This document shows, piece by piece, positions 36,447 through 44,306 of a stretch of 64,000 nucleotides of DNA. How positions within the stretch are numbered: the stretch's first letter is position 1; the number at the start of each line of letters is the position of its first letter. Made by a program: the position numbers and the translations under genes. The DNA is from an uncultured Acidimicrobiaceae bacterium. GTDB taxonomy: Bacteria > Actinomycetota > Acidimicrobiia > Spongiisociales > SHLN01. Below the pieces are notes generated by a model, which saw only the letters and a program-made list of their open reading frames with translations, ran no database searches and had not been told where the DNA came from. The stretch covers positions 16,833-80,832 of the forward strand of contig CAMYMH010000010.1 in the NCBI GenBank assembly GCA_947259275.1, in the 5' to 3' direction.

Positions 36447-37211
36447 TCACCCAAAGAACCCGGCAACCGGGATGAACTGCCCGCCGCCGAACGGGATCTC
36501 GATGTCGGCGGTCGCCTGCCCATGCTCGGTTGAGAGGTAGAACCGGCCCGCCGAGGCCCGATAGAGGCCGACGGTGTCATCACCGTCGCCATCCCAATCG
36601 CCGAACACGATCTGATCGCGACGAGTGCCGTAGAAGAACTCGACATCGGACATGCCGCTCGTGACTGACTGGCGGATGTAGATCCGGGCCAGGCTCGCAC
36701 GGTGCAATGCGATCGAGCTGAAGCCGTCACCGTTGAAGTCGCCGCCGTATGGCCGATCCCCGGGAATCCCGAACAGAAAGGAGTGCTCGGCGAAACCGGT
36801 GTCGAGTGAGTTCCGAATGTAGGTCGTGCCATGGCGGTATACGCCCAGGGTGTCGCAGCCGTCACCATCCCAATCGCCGACCAGCGGGACGTCTCCCTCG
36901 GCTCCGAAGAAGAAGTCGATGTCGGCACCGCCGGTCGTGGATGAGTTCCGGAGAAGGACGTGACCCGTGGCCGGCCGATAGACACCGGGCGTGTCGATGC
37001 CGTCGCAGTCCCAGTCACCGGTCAGGGGGATGTCGCCCGGTATGCCGTAGTAGAAGTTCAGAATGGCGCCGCTCTCGGTCCGCAAGAACCACTCTGCCGT
37101 GGTCGGATTGACGAGCCCGATTGAGTCGGCGGACGTGGCGGCCCAGCCGGGCGATGCCAGGGGGAATCCGAGCACCACACTGAGCACTGCCCCAACCACG
37201 CCCACTCTCAT
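36447..37211 (-). CDS. Secreted FG-GAP/VCBS-like repeat protein
   Basis: About 254 residues from ATG 37211, giving a signal peptide (MRVGVVGAVLSVVLGFPLAS, then PGWAATS). The mature part is at least four repeats of the form G-D-W-D-G-D-G-x-D-T-x-G-V-Y-R (GDWDCDGIDTPGVYR, GDWDGDGCDTLGVYR, GDFNGDGFSSIALHR, GDWDGDGDDTVGLYR), each with a calcium-binding DxDxDG loop. These form propeller blades. The frame stays open to 37301 without added features. The role is probably a surface or extracellular binding protein. Confidence 0.75.
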   Translation of the reverse strand: MRVGVVGAVLSVVLGFPLASPGWAATSADSIGLVNPTTAEWFLRTESGAILNFYYGIPGDIPLTGDWDCDGIDTPGVYRPATGHVLLRNSSTTGGADIDFFFGAEGDVPLVGDWDGDGCDTLGVYRHGTTYIRNSLDTGFAEHSFLFGIPGDRPYGGDFNGDGFSSIALHRASLARIYIRQSVTSGMSDVEFFYGTRRDQIVFGDWDGDGDDTVGLYRASAGRFYLSTEHGQATADIEIPFGGGQFIPVAGFFG

Positions 37212-37409
37212 AGCTGTGAGATCGGCGAAACCTCGAAAAACTTGACGTCGCACGCGACTCGTTCCTGCCGAGACCAGCCTCCCAAGGAGCCATCTGACCA
37301 TTCTGGAGATGCCGATCTGTCAGCCCGGGTCGAGGTGTGCTGTCCAGCGAGGGCGGGATTGACGGCCATGGCTGCGATGCCTCCTACCCACAGGCCAATC
37401 AACATCACG

Positions 37410-38108
37410 ATGACGAGGCGCTGCAGGTTTTCCCAGCCAGCCGAGGCGGCTCGCTTTCAGGCGCGCTCGGCGTTTACCGGCGTCGGCTTCACCACCAGCG
37501 AATCTGAAGCCATTGTTGGGCACCCGGTCCGTCGCCGGATCGTGATGGTGCTGATGACAGTCGGCAATGCCGGGTTCGTGACCATCGTCGCCTCGCTGAT
37601 CTTGAGTTTCGACAGCACCACCAGCACCGGCAATGCCCTGCTGCGCCTACTTCTCATCGTGGGCGCCATCAGCGGCCTCGCCCCGCTGACACGGACCGCC
37701 CTTTTCCAGCAACGCGTGACGTCCTTGCTCGCCAAGCTTCTCGATCGCTACTCGAGCTTGGAGCTGCGCGATTTCCATCACATGATGCGCCTGGGCGGTG
37801 AATACGCCGTCACCGAGCTCGGAATCCGTGACGGTGACTGGCTGGCGGGGAAATCACTCCACGAGCTGGCCCTGTCGGATGAAGGGGTCCTGGTGCTGGC
37901 GGTCCATACCGCGCGGGGGGAATTCCGCGGCGTGCCGCGGGGGCACACGTCGGTCAACCCGGGCGACACGCTGGTTCTCTATGGTCGGACCAGCCTCATC
38001 GCCGACCTCGACACGCGCCCCGATTCATCCCGCGGTGATCGCGCGCATGACGAGGCGGTGGCCGAGCAGCACGACATTCTCGAGGAAGAGACCGACGGCA
38101 GCGAGTGA
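37410..38108 (+). CDS. TrkA-C (RCK_C) domain membrane protein, N-terminal membrane segment apparently missing
   Basis: The conserved part starts at EAARFQARSAFTGVGFTTSE (about 37443), runs through HPVRRRIVMVLM and two hydrophobic helices, and ends in a C-terminal RCK_C domain (LGIRDGDWLAGKSLHELA, NPGDTLVLYGR). From memory, relatives begin with one more membrane helix before the EAARFQARS motif; here the preceding sequence (MTRRCRFSQP) is not hydrophobic. The first helix may have been lost or replaced by rearrangement, so the gene may be truncated. RCK_C domains usually regulate ion channels by ligand binding. Confidence 0.65.
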   Translation: MTRRCRFSQPAEAARFQARSAFTGVGFTTSESEAIVGHPVRRRIVMVLMTVGNAGFVTIVASLILSFDSTTSTGNALLRLLLIVGAISGLAPLTRTALFQQRVTSLLAKLLDRYSSLELRDFHHMMRLGGEYAVTELGIRDGDWLAGKSLHELALSDEGVLVLAVHTARGEFRGVPRGHTSVNPGDTLVLYGRTSLIADLDTRPDSSRGDRAHDEAVAEQHDILEEETDGSE

Positions 38109-38180
38109 GCTGCCGCCAGAAGACCTTGAGCACCTCCGGGGGTAGGAAGGTGCGACCGGAAAGAACTGCCGTGGCGACTC

Positions 38181-39137
38181 CTAGATTTCAGCGATGTGGG
38201 CGACGGCGTCGCCCTGGTTGACCAGGGGGTGCTGGGTGTGGCCGATGATGAGGCCGCCGCTCTTTGCGGTAACGCGGCTGAGTCGCTTACCGAAGGGGTC
38301 GAAGATGGTCGCAATCGTCTCGCCCACGTTGACATGGGCGCCCAGGTCGGCTTCGAGATGGAGAATGCCACTCCGGGGCGCCCGCACCCATCGGCTTTGG
38401 CGGGAAAGCACGGTCTCACTCGCGGCGGCTTCGAGGGTGGGTGTGATGCCGAGCTTGGCGAGGATGCGGCGGGTGCCGTCTCTGCCCATGGCGACGGCCG
38501 CCGCGTCGAACCTGAGGGCTTCACCTCCCTCGTAGAGCAACACCGTCGCGCCGGCCTCGGTTGCGGCCTGGCGGAGCGATCCGTCGCGGGTACGGGAGTG
38601 GATGGCGATCGGGGCGGCGAACGTTTGGGCGAGTTCGAGGGTGCTCGGATCGTCGAGGTCGGCCCGGACTTGGGGGAGGTTGGTGCGATGATCTGAGCCG
38701 GTATGTAAGTCGATGCCCACGCGACAGCGGCCGACCACCTCGGTCATCAGCAGGTGGGCGATCCGCGAGGCAAGCGACCCACGAGCCGAACCCGGGAACG
38801 ACCGGTTGAGGTCCCTGCGATCCGGCAGATACCGGTCGCCGCTGTTGAATCCGTGGACGTTGACCACCGGTATGGCTATCACCGTCCCGGACATTGACCT
38901 GGGGTCGAGGCCGTCGAGGACTTGACGGATGATTTCCACACCGCACAACTCGTCCCCGTGGACTGCCGCGCTCAGCCATATGGTTGGACCGTCGTTTCGA
39001 CCGTGGAAGACGAGCACCGGCAGCGCGACGGGCGTACCGGACATGAGGCGAGCGATGGGAAGCTCGAACTTGGCCTTTTTGCCCGCGGGCACGGAGTGGT
39101 CGGCGATTGCGAATGCGGCGCGACCTTGTCGTGGCAT
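38181..39137 (-). CDS. Succinylglutamate desuccinylase/aspartoacylase-family zinc deacylase (AstE-like)
   Basis: A 318-residue M14-like zinc enzyme: metal ligands in AAVHGDELCGVEI (HxxE) and GIDLHTGSDHRTNLPQ; IPVVNVHGFNSGDRYLPDR and DLNRSFPGS are family landmarks. A C-terminal beta-barrel (about 235-318) contains PRSGILHLEADLGAHVNVGE. ATG 39137 overlaps the rimK stop (TGATG). In the RimB-RimK-AstE arrangement it could process the amino-acid or amide product of the ligase; the substrate is unproven. Confidence 0.87.
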   Translation of the reverse strand: MPRQGRAAFAIADHSVPAGKKAKFELPIARLMSGTPVALPVLVFHGRNDGPTIWLSAAVHGDELCGVEIIRQVLDGLDPRSMSGTVIAIPVVNVHGFNSGDRYLPDRRDLNRSFPGSARGSLASRIAHLLMTEVVGRCRVGIDLHTGSDHRTNLPQVRADLDDPSTLELAQTFAAPIAIHSRTRDGSLRQAATEAGATVLLYEGGEALRFDAAAVAMGRDGTRRILAKLGITPTLEAAASETVLSRQSRWVRAPRSGILHLEADLGAHVNVGETIATIFDPFGKRLSRVTAKSGGLIIGHTQHPLVNQGDAVAHIAEI

Positions 39138-40366
39138 CAGCTCGGGTCGTGCTCGACGGCGGGTGGCTCGTCGGGGTCGGGAATCGGAACCTCGGGTAAG
39201 GGCTGGATCGTCGGCCGGGCGCGGCGGCGGCGGCGTTCGGGGACGAGGTCTCGCATCGACTCGAGCTTCCCGAAGCACAGCAGACGGTCGTTGGCCTCGA
39301 GTACTCGATCATCCCTTGGATTGGGGATGACCGTGGTGCCACGGGTCAAGGTCAGCACCGTGATATCACGTTTGCGCAACCCGGACTCGTTGATGGCTCG
39401 TCCCACCAGGTCGGCGCCCTCGTGCACCACCAGCTCCGCCACGCCGTAGCCGGTGCTGACCGTCAGCCGCTGGCGAACGTCGAGCTCGGGAAACGCGACC
39501 TGGCGAAGCATGTAGTCGACTATGGCGCCGGCGACGTCGAGACCAGTCGCGGTCTCGATCCCTTCCAGCCCGGGTGACGAGTTGACCTCCAACACCAGGG
39601 GTCCACTCTCGCCTTCGAGCATGTCGACCCCGGCAACCCGCAAGCCCATGATCTGCGCGGACTGCACCGCCACCCGCTCAAACTCCTCATCCAGCTCCAC
39701 GATTTCGGTGGTGCCGCCCCGGTGTACGTTCGAACGGAACTCGTCCGCCTGGGCTCGACGGCGCATGGCCGCGACCACACGGTCGCCGACCACGAGCGCT
39801 CGAATGTCGCGGCCTTTGCTTTCGGCGATGAAGCGTTGGATCAAAACGTTCTGCCTGGTGCTCTGGAGCGTTTCGATGACGGCTTCCGCCACCTTGGTGT
39901 CGGGAGCGAGGATGACCCCGATGCCCTGGGTCCCCTCGAGGAGCTTGATCACGACCGGCGCGCCGCCGACGCGTTCGATCGCGTCCAGGACATCGGCACG
40001 GTCCCGAACGAAGGTCGTGGCGGGAATCCTGATGTCGTGCCGCGACAGAATCTGAATCGAGCGGAGCTTGTCCCGGGAGTTGGCGATGCCGTTGGCGGTG
40101 TTCGGGGTGTACACGTCCATCTGTTCGAACTGGCGGACGACCGCGATCCCAAAGAACGTGATCGAGGCCCCGATGCGGGGGAGGACCGCGTCGTAATGCG
40201 ACAGTTGCTTGCCCCGGTACTGCAGATCCGGTTCGTCTCCCGAGAGATCAATGGCGAACCGCAACGTGTTCAACACCCGAACCTGGTGACCGCGCTCAAC
40301 CGCGGCAGCCTTGAGCCGCTGGGTGCTATACGACCTCGGTGCTCGGGAGAGGATGGCAAGTCTCAT
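39137..40366 (-). CDS. rimK: RimK-type ATP-grasp glutamate ligase with a C-terminal TrkA-C domain
   Basis: A 409-residue protein starting MRLAILSRAPRSYSTQRL at ATG 40366. RimK pre-ATP-grasp and ATP-grasp core: VLPRIGASITFFG, FVRDRADVLDAIERVGGAPV, KLLEGTQGIGVILA, RDIRALVVGDRVVAAMRR, metal-binding LVLEVNSSPGLEGIE; this ends near residue 300. A further about 85 residues (LTVSTGYGVAELVVHEGADL, then NPRDDRVLEANDRLLCFG) are an RCK_C domain absent from classical RimK. RimK adds glutamates to ribosomal protein S6 in known bacteria. The RCK_C domain suggests ligand control. It overlaps both neighbours. Confidence 0.88.
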   Translation of the reverse strand: MRLAILSRAPRSYSTQRLKAAAVERGHQVRVLNTLRFAIDLSGDEPDLQYRGKQLSHYDAVLPRIGASITFFGIAVVRQFEQMDVYTPNTANGIANSRDKLRSIQILSRHDIRIPATTFVRDRADVLDAIERVGGAPVVIKLLEGTQGIGVILAPDTKVAEAVIETLQSTRQNVLIQRFIAESKGRDIRALVVGDRVVAAMRRRAQADEFRSNVHRGGTTEIVELDEEFERVAVQSAQIMGLRVAGVDMLEGESGPLVLEVNSSPGLEGIETATGLDVAGAIVDYMLRQVAFPELDVRQRLTVSTGYGVAELVVHEGADLVGRAINESGLRKRDITVLTLTRGTTVIPNPRDDRVLEANDRLLCFGKLESMRDLVPERRRRRARPTIQPLPEVPIPDPDEPPAVEHDPS

Positions 40367-40842
40367 ACTGGGCTGATTCCTTCTTGGGCTGCATGTGGTG
40401 ATGCCGGATGGAGAAAGGACCGGCCGGGGTCGACCCAAAATCGTCGGCGGAGAGCGGCCCGGCCGAGCAGCATCCGAAAACCCATCTCGTCACGCGACGT
40501 CAGCGTCAGGTCGATCTCGTACTCGTGCTCTCCAATCTGGATCACAGTCCGAATCACCGGCCTTCGCTCCGAATGACCGGTCGAGGACCGCACTTGCTTG
40601 AACGAATGGACCCGACATGAGACCGTCGAGCTCCCGGCCCGAGACCGCTGGGTTGGATGTACTTCGAACTGCGCCCATGGCTCGCCATCATCCGCTTCGA
40701 CCGACAAGCCGAAGGCATGCAGCGTCGACGTCCGCGCCCCGGTATCGATCTTGGCCTTCATCGGCACAGAAGAGAGTTGGGGGACCAGCACCCACTCCCG
40801 CCATCCGATCAGCGGCCGCGGTTTCGGTTTTCGCTTCGCCAT
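40363..40842 (-). CDS. rimB: RimB-like retropepsin-type protease (Zn_protease family PF05618)
   Basis: About 159 residues from ATG 40842 (MAKRKPKPRPLIGWREWV). The aspartic motif KIDTGARTSTLHA and the later DLTLTSRDEMGFRMLLGR are diagnostic of the RimB/ATP-dependent-zinc-protease-like family. Its stop overlaps the rimK start by four bases (ATGA). In Pseudomonas an equivalent protein works with RimK to edit glutamylation of S6; a similar job here is inferred from gene order. Confidence 0.87.
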   Translation of the reverse strand: MAKRKPKPRPLIGWREWVLVPQLSSVPMKAKIDTGARTSTLHAFGLSVEADDGEPWAQFEVHPTQRSRAGSSTVSCRVHSFKQVRSSTGHSERRPVIRTVIQIGEHEYEIDLTLTSRDEMGFRMLLGRAALRRRFWVDPGRSFLHPASPHAAQEGISPV

Positions 40843-40954
40843 GCGCCCAGCCTCCCACATCCTGCGTCCGAAGGCGCGTCGGGAGAGCGCCGTAGCCCGG
40901 CTCCCACAGTTGACGCATCTCGAGACCAAATCGTCGCGCGGCCGGCGCGGTCAT

Positions 40955-41512
40955 CTACGACGCTCGAACCGTGGCAACGACGGCCATCGCCGCGGCCAGC
41001 ATCGTTTCCTTCTCTCGCCCCGCGTCCAAGTCGGTCATATTCCGCATCGGTCGCCACAATGTCCCGAGAACCGAAGACGCACCCAGGCGGGCTGCCGTCG
41101 ACCGATTGTCGCCCCGGATGGCCTCCCGCACCCGCCGATTGGCTTCAGCCAAGCGCTTGCCGAGCGCCGGGTGCTGCAGCACAGCCTTGTCGGCGTCAAT
41201 CCAGATGATCACATCGCGGTGCTCGAGAAGAACGTTCAGGTATGCGGATAGCAGCCTCCGTCCCTCATGGGGCCAGGATGGATGGTGGGGGAACCGGCCG
41301 AGGGTCGACTCCAGGTCGTCCAAAACCGGCCCTACCAGCTCCACCAGAAGCTGCTCCTTCGACTCGAGGTGGTAGGTGAAGGCCGCCTTGCTCATGCCCA
41401 AAGTGGAAACGACGTCGGCCACCGACGTGCCTTCATACCCTCGTTCCTTGAACGCCTCCAGCGCCGCGGCAAGAACTTCGTCCCTCCGACTTTTCCTTGC
41501 CATGCCGACCAT
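40955..41512 (-). CDS. TetR-family transcriptional regulator
   Basis: A 185-residue regulator: N-terminal helix-turn-helix RDEVLAAALEAFKERGYEGT followed by VADVVSTLGMSKAAFTYHLE, then an all-helical ligand domain. ATG 41512 or the internal ATG 41503 could start it; neither has a clear ribosome site. It is divergent from a frameshifted SDR gene, its likely original target, with a palindrome between them at 41518-41531. Confidence 0.9.
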   Translation of the reverse strand: MVGMARKSRRDEVLAAALEAFKERGYEGTSVADVVSTLGMSKAAFTYHLESKEQLLVELVGPVLDDLESTLGRFPHHPSWPHEGRRLLSAYLNVLLEHRDVIIWIDADKAVLQHPALGKRLAEANRRVREAIRGDNRSTAARLGASSVLGTLWRPMRNMTDLDAGREKETMLAAAMAVVATVRAS

Positions 41513-41517
41513 GATAC

Positions 41518-41531
41518 TTGACGATCGTTCA
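41518..41531. promoter_or_regulatory. Candidate TetR operator
   Basis: TTGACGATCGTTCA has a perfect 8-bp palindromic core (ACGATCGT) six bases upstream of the tetR start, where an autorepression site would lie. The 238-base divergent gap to the SDR gene holds no other obvious palindrome. Confidence 0.4.
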
Positions 41532-41750
41532 GTCAGCTAGTCGCGTCTCCGGCGGAAGAGGAGGCCCCCTTTGACCAGTCGATCAGCCGGATCCGTGCCC
41601 AGGAATGACGCGGTGATCCACTCGAAGGTGCATCCATCTCTCGCTCGGGAGCCTGCCGCATGGTCGTCTTCGAGTCGAAGGTCGCACCGGAACCACCCGA
41701 CGACTGACATGACACCACGGTAAGTCCACGTCGGCTCCTACGCTTCGGAG

Positions 41751-43183
41751 ATGCGCGTCCTGGTCACCGGCGCCACCGGGTACATCGGTGGCAGGCTCGT
41801 CCCCGCCCTGCTCGAGGCAGGGCACGACGTTCGTTGCCTGACGAGGGACCCCAAGAAGCTGGACCAAGACCCGTGGCGGGACCAAGTGGAAGTGGTGCCG
41901 GGCGACGTCCTCGATGCCGCCACCCTGGCGCCCGCCCTCAACGGATGCGAGGCCGCCTACTACCTAGTGCACTCCATGGACGGAGGCACTGAGTCCTTCC
42001 AGGACCGCGATCGCAAGGCGGCCATCAACTTTCGCGATGCGGCGGCGGAGGCCGGGCTCGGCCGCGACTGGGACGGGGTGACAACCTCTCACGGCACCTG
42101 GCCAGCCGGCAGGAGGTTGGGGCGCAGTTGGCCGAAGGGGCGACGCCGGTGACCGAGGTTCGCGCCGCGGTCATCATCGGGTCGGGGTCCGTCTCCTTCG
42201 AGATGATGCGCTATCTCACCGAGGTGCTGCCGGTCATGATCACGCCCAAGTGGGTGCGCACCCGGTGCCAGCCGATCGCCATCGCCGACATCCTGGAGAT
42301 CCTGGTTGCCTCGCTGGACGGTCACGACGGCTCTGATCACGTCTGGGAGGTCGGAGGTCCCGAACAGCTCACCTACGAGGAGATGATGCGGATCTACGCC
42401 GAGGAGGCCGGGCTGCCCAGACGGCTCATAATCCCGGTGCCCGTCCTCAGCCCCCAGCTGTCGCGACACTGGATCGGCCTGGTCACTCCCTTGCCGACCG
42501 GGGTCGCCAAGCCGTTGGTGAACAGCCTTCGCAACGAGGTGACCGTCCGTGACAATTCGGTGGCCGAGGAGCTGACCGGCGGCTTGATTCCGTTCCGCGA
42601 TGCGGTGCGCCGGGCATTGCGACCATCCACGGACGCCGACATCGCCACCCGCTGGACCGACGCGGCGACATCGCCCGCCGAAGCCCGGCCGTCCGATCCC
42701 GACTGGGCCGGAGGGACACTCAAGACAGATGTGCAACGGGTTCGATCCTCGGCTTCTCCCAGGGACCTGTACTGGGCGTTCGCACGCATCGGCGGTGACG
42801 TCGGGTACTACACCTTCGACTGGGCATGGAAGCTGCGCGGAATGATCGACAAGGCCGTCGGCGGAGTCGGGCTGCGCCGCGGCCGGCGACATCCGGAAGA
42901 GCTTGGTAGCGGCGAGGCACTCGACTTCTGGCGAGTATCCGCAGTCGAGCCCGGGCGGCGGCTCCAGCTGTGGGCCGAAATGAAGCTTCCCGGCTCGGCG
43001 TGGCTCGAGTTCGAAGCTCGGCCGGATGGAGACGGGGCGGAACTCAGTCAGACCGCCTACTTCTTGCCCCGGGGCCTGTTGGGCCGCCTCTACTGGCTGG
43101 TCCTCATCCCGTTCCATGTCCTGATCTTCAAGCGCATGGCACACCGCATCGCCACGACGGCGGAACAGAGACAGCTTCGCTAG
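41751..43183 (+). pseudogene. Frameshifted NAD(P)-binding SDR with DUF2867 domain
   Basis: The N-terminal half (ATG 41751; Rossmann motif VTGATGYIGGRLVPALLEAG, YYLVHSMDGG) is in one frame to about 42065, ending AAAEAGLGR. From about 42082 the continuation DNLSRHLASRQEVGAQLAEG is in another frame and runs intact to 43183 through VRAAVIIGSGSVSFEMMRYL and a DUF2867-type C-terminal domain. About 14 bases replace the roughly 33 that would encode the family's catalytic-loop segment (typically like IVYLGG...), a net loss near 19 bases. Unless this is a sequence error, the gene is dead or makes two fragments. The first frame terminates at 42150. Confidence 0.8.
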
Positions 43184-43357
43184 CGGGCTGGCTCCCGGTG
43201 GCGGGCAGCCGAACCCGGCCGGCGTTCCCCGAGCCCCCAGTCGCATCGGCGTCCGCAAAGTCCGGTGGGCGCTCCTCGTCGTGGCCGGTGCCACGCCCAC
43301 CGAGGTAGGGCGGCATTGTCTGAGCAAAGGGGTGTGCCTCCTCCTAGCCTGAAGTCC

Positions 43358-43957
43358 ATGGACGAACGCACCAGTCTCAGGGCCGCCCAGCTCACCAGAA
43401 TGCGGGGCATGAACCGCTACTACCACGGGCGGTTCTTCTCCGATGTTCGCTTCTCCGCCGTCGCTCTACTGGCGTTGTTCGTGGTTGGCTGGTGGGATGT
43501 CCCCGAGGCTTTCCTCCTGATCCCGTTCGTAGCTCTCTACGGCGCCACCATGACCGCTTTCGATGCCTCCTACCTCCTGTTTGCCCGGCACTACGCAGCC
43601 CGACTGGAAGCCGACCTGAACGCTGAGTTCGGTGACGACACCCTGCTGGCGGTGGCCGTAGAGCAGGCCTACCTGTTCCCCCTCAACGACCGGAAGATCG
43701 TCGTGGCGCGGCTGGGATCTGGGTTCACCTGGTTCGGCTTCATGACGCTCTTCATCACCGGCATCGGGCTGGCGGCCTTCGGGTTCGGGTTGGCGCTCGG
43801 TTGGCCGGTGATAACAGACCACGGCGGCGCTTGGGCCGTCGCCTACGGCACCGTCCTCGCCATCGCCGGGCTCGCTCCGGTTGGCGTGGGCAGCTGGTGG
43901 TTCATCGGCGGCGAGGGCGAGCGCCGGCTCCGGGTCGGGTTCGGCCGAGAGGGGTAG
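43358..43957 (+). CDS. Integral membrane protein of unknown function
   Basis: A 199-residue protein beginning MDERTSLRAAQLTRMRGMNR with about four membrane helices (near 35-70, two segments, and near 120-180, two segments). A soluble stretch between them (RHYAARLEADLNAEFGDDTL) looks helical. I do not recognise the family. ATG 43358 was chosen; the frame extends further upstream without coding signs. It lies between the broken SDR gene and the NRPS neighbourhood. Confidence 0.65.
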   Translation: MDERTSLRAAQLTRMRGMNRYYHGRFFSDVRFSAVALLALFVVGWWDVPEAFLLIPFVALYGATMTAFDASYLLFARHYAARLEADLNAEFGDDTLLAVAVEQAYLFPLNDRKIVVARLGSGFTWFGFMTLFITGIGLAAFGFGLALGWPVITDHGGAWAVAYGTVLAIAGLAPVGVGSWWFIGGEGERRLRVGFGREG

Positions 43958-43974
43958 ACGAGGTGTGTGGTTTG

Positions 43975-44014
43975 TCCGGCGAGTCTCCCGACCTTCGGCC
44001 GGGGAACCGCCGGA
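43975..44014. repeat. REP-like nested palindrome (copy 3)
   Basis: Outer arms TCCGGCG/CGCCGGA enclose an inner stem CTCCCGACC/GGCCGGGG closed by TTC. It is nearly identical in design to copy 1 at 20177-20217. It begins 17 bases after the stop of the preceding membrane-protein gene. Confidence 0.65.
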
Positions 44015-44306
44015 GCGGGGGCGACCCTCGCGAAGACTGAGCTCGGCTTGCCACCACAGCTGCGCTCCTCCCCATGTTGGGGTCCACTTGGTACCGATCT
44101 GACTTGAGCCCGACGCCGGCAATAGTCGTACCTATTCTGATAGCCAATCAGCGGAATCCTCGATAGAGAGAAGGTGGCAACATTCGACTCGGGTGGCTAG
44201 CCGTGGGAGCCCGCACCGAGCGCCACCTGTTCGGCGGCTACACCAATGGTTGGGGCCGGGAGATCTACGGGACAAAGATCCTCGAGATCCGAATTGGTCC
44301 CGAGCC
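44015..44306 (+). other. Gap before the flippase gene, with a doubtful 35-codon reading frame
   Basis: Part of the 349-base gap 43958-44306. After the REP-like element I see no clear promoter. A GTG at 44203 opens a short frame (VGARTERHLFGGYTNGWGRE, then IYGTKILEIRIGPEP) whose TGA overlaps the GTG start of the flippase gene, so it could be a leader peptide. It has no recognisable family and no convincing ribosome site. Confidence 0.25.

Noticed and set aside
37208..37408. Short leftward frame with a signal-peptide-like start (MMLIGLWVGGIAAMAVNPAL)
   Set aside because: It overlaps the upstream region of the FG-GAP gene, lacks a ribosome site and has no coherent sequence after the hydrophobic segment.
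42089..43426. Leftward 445-codon frame opposite the broken SDR gene
   Set aside because: The rightward strand carries recognisable DUF2867-family sequence; the leftward frame is compositionally an antisense shadow.
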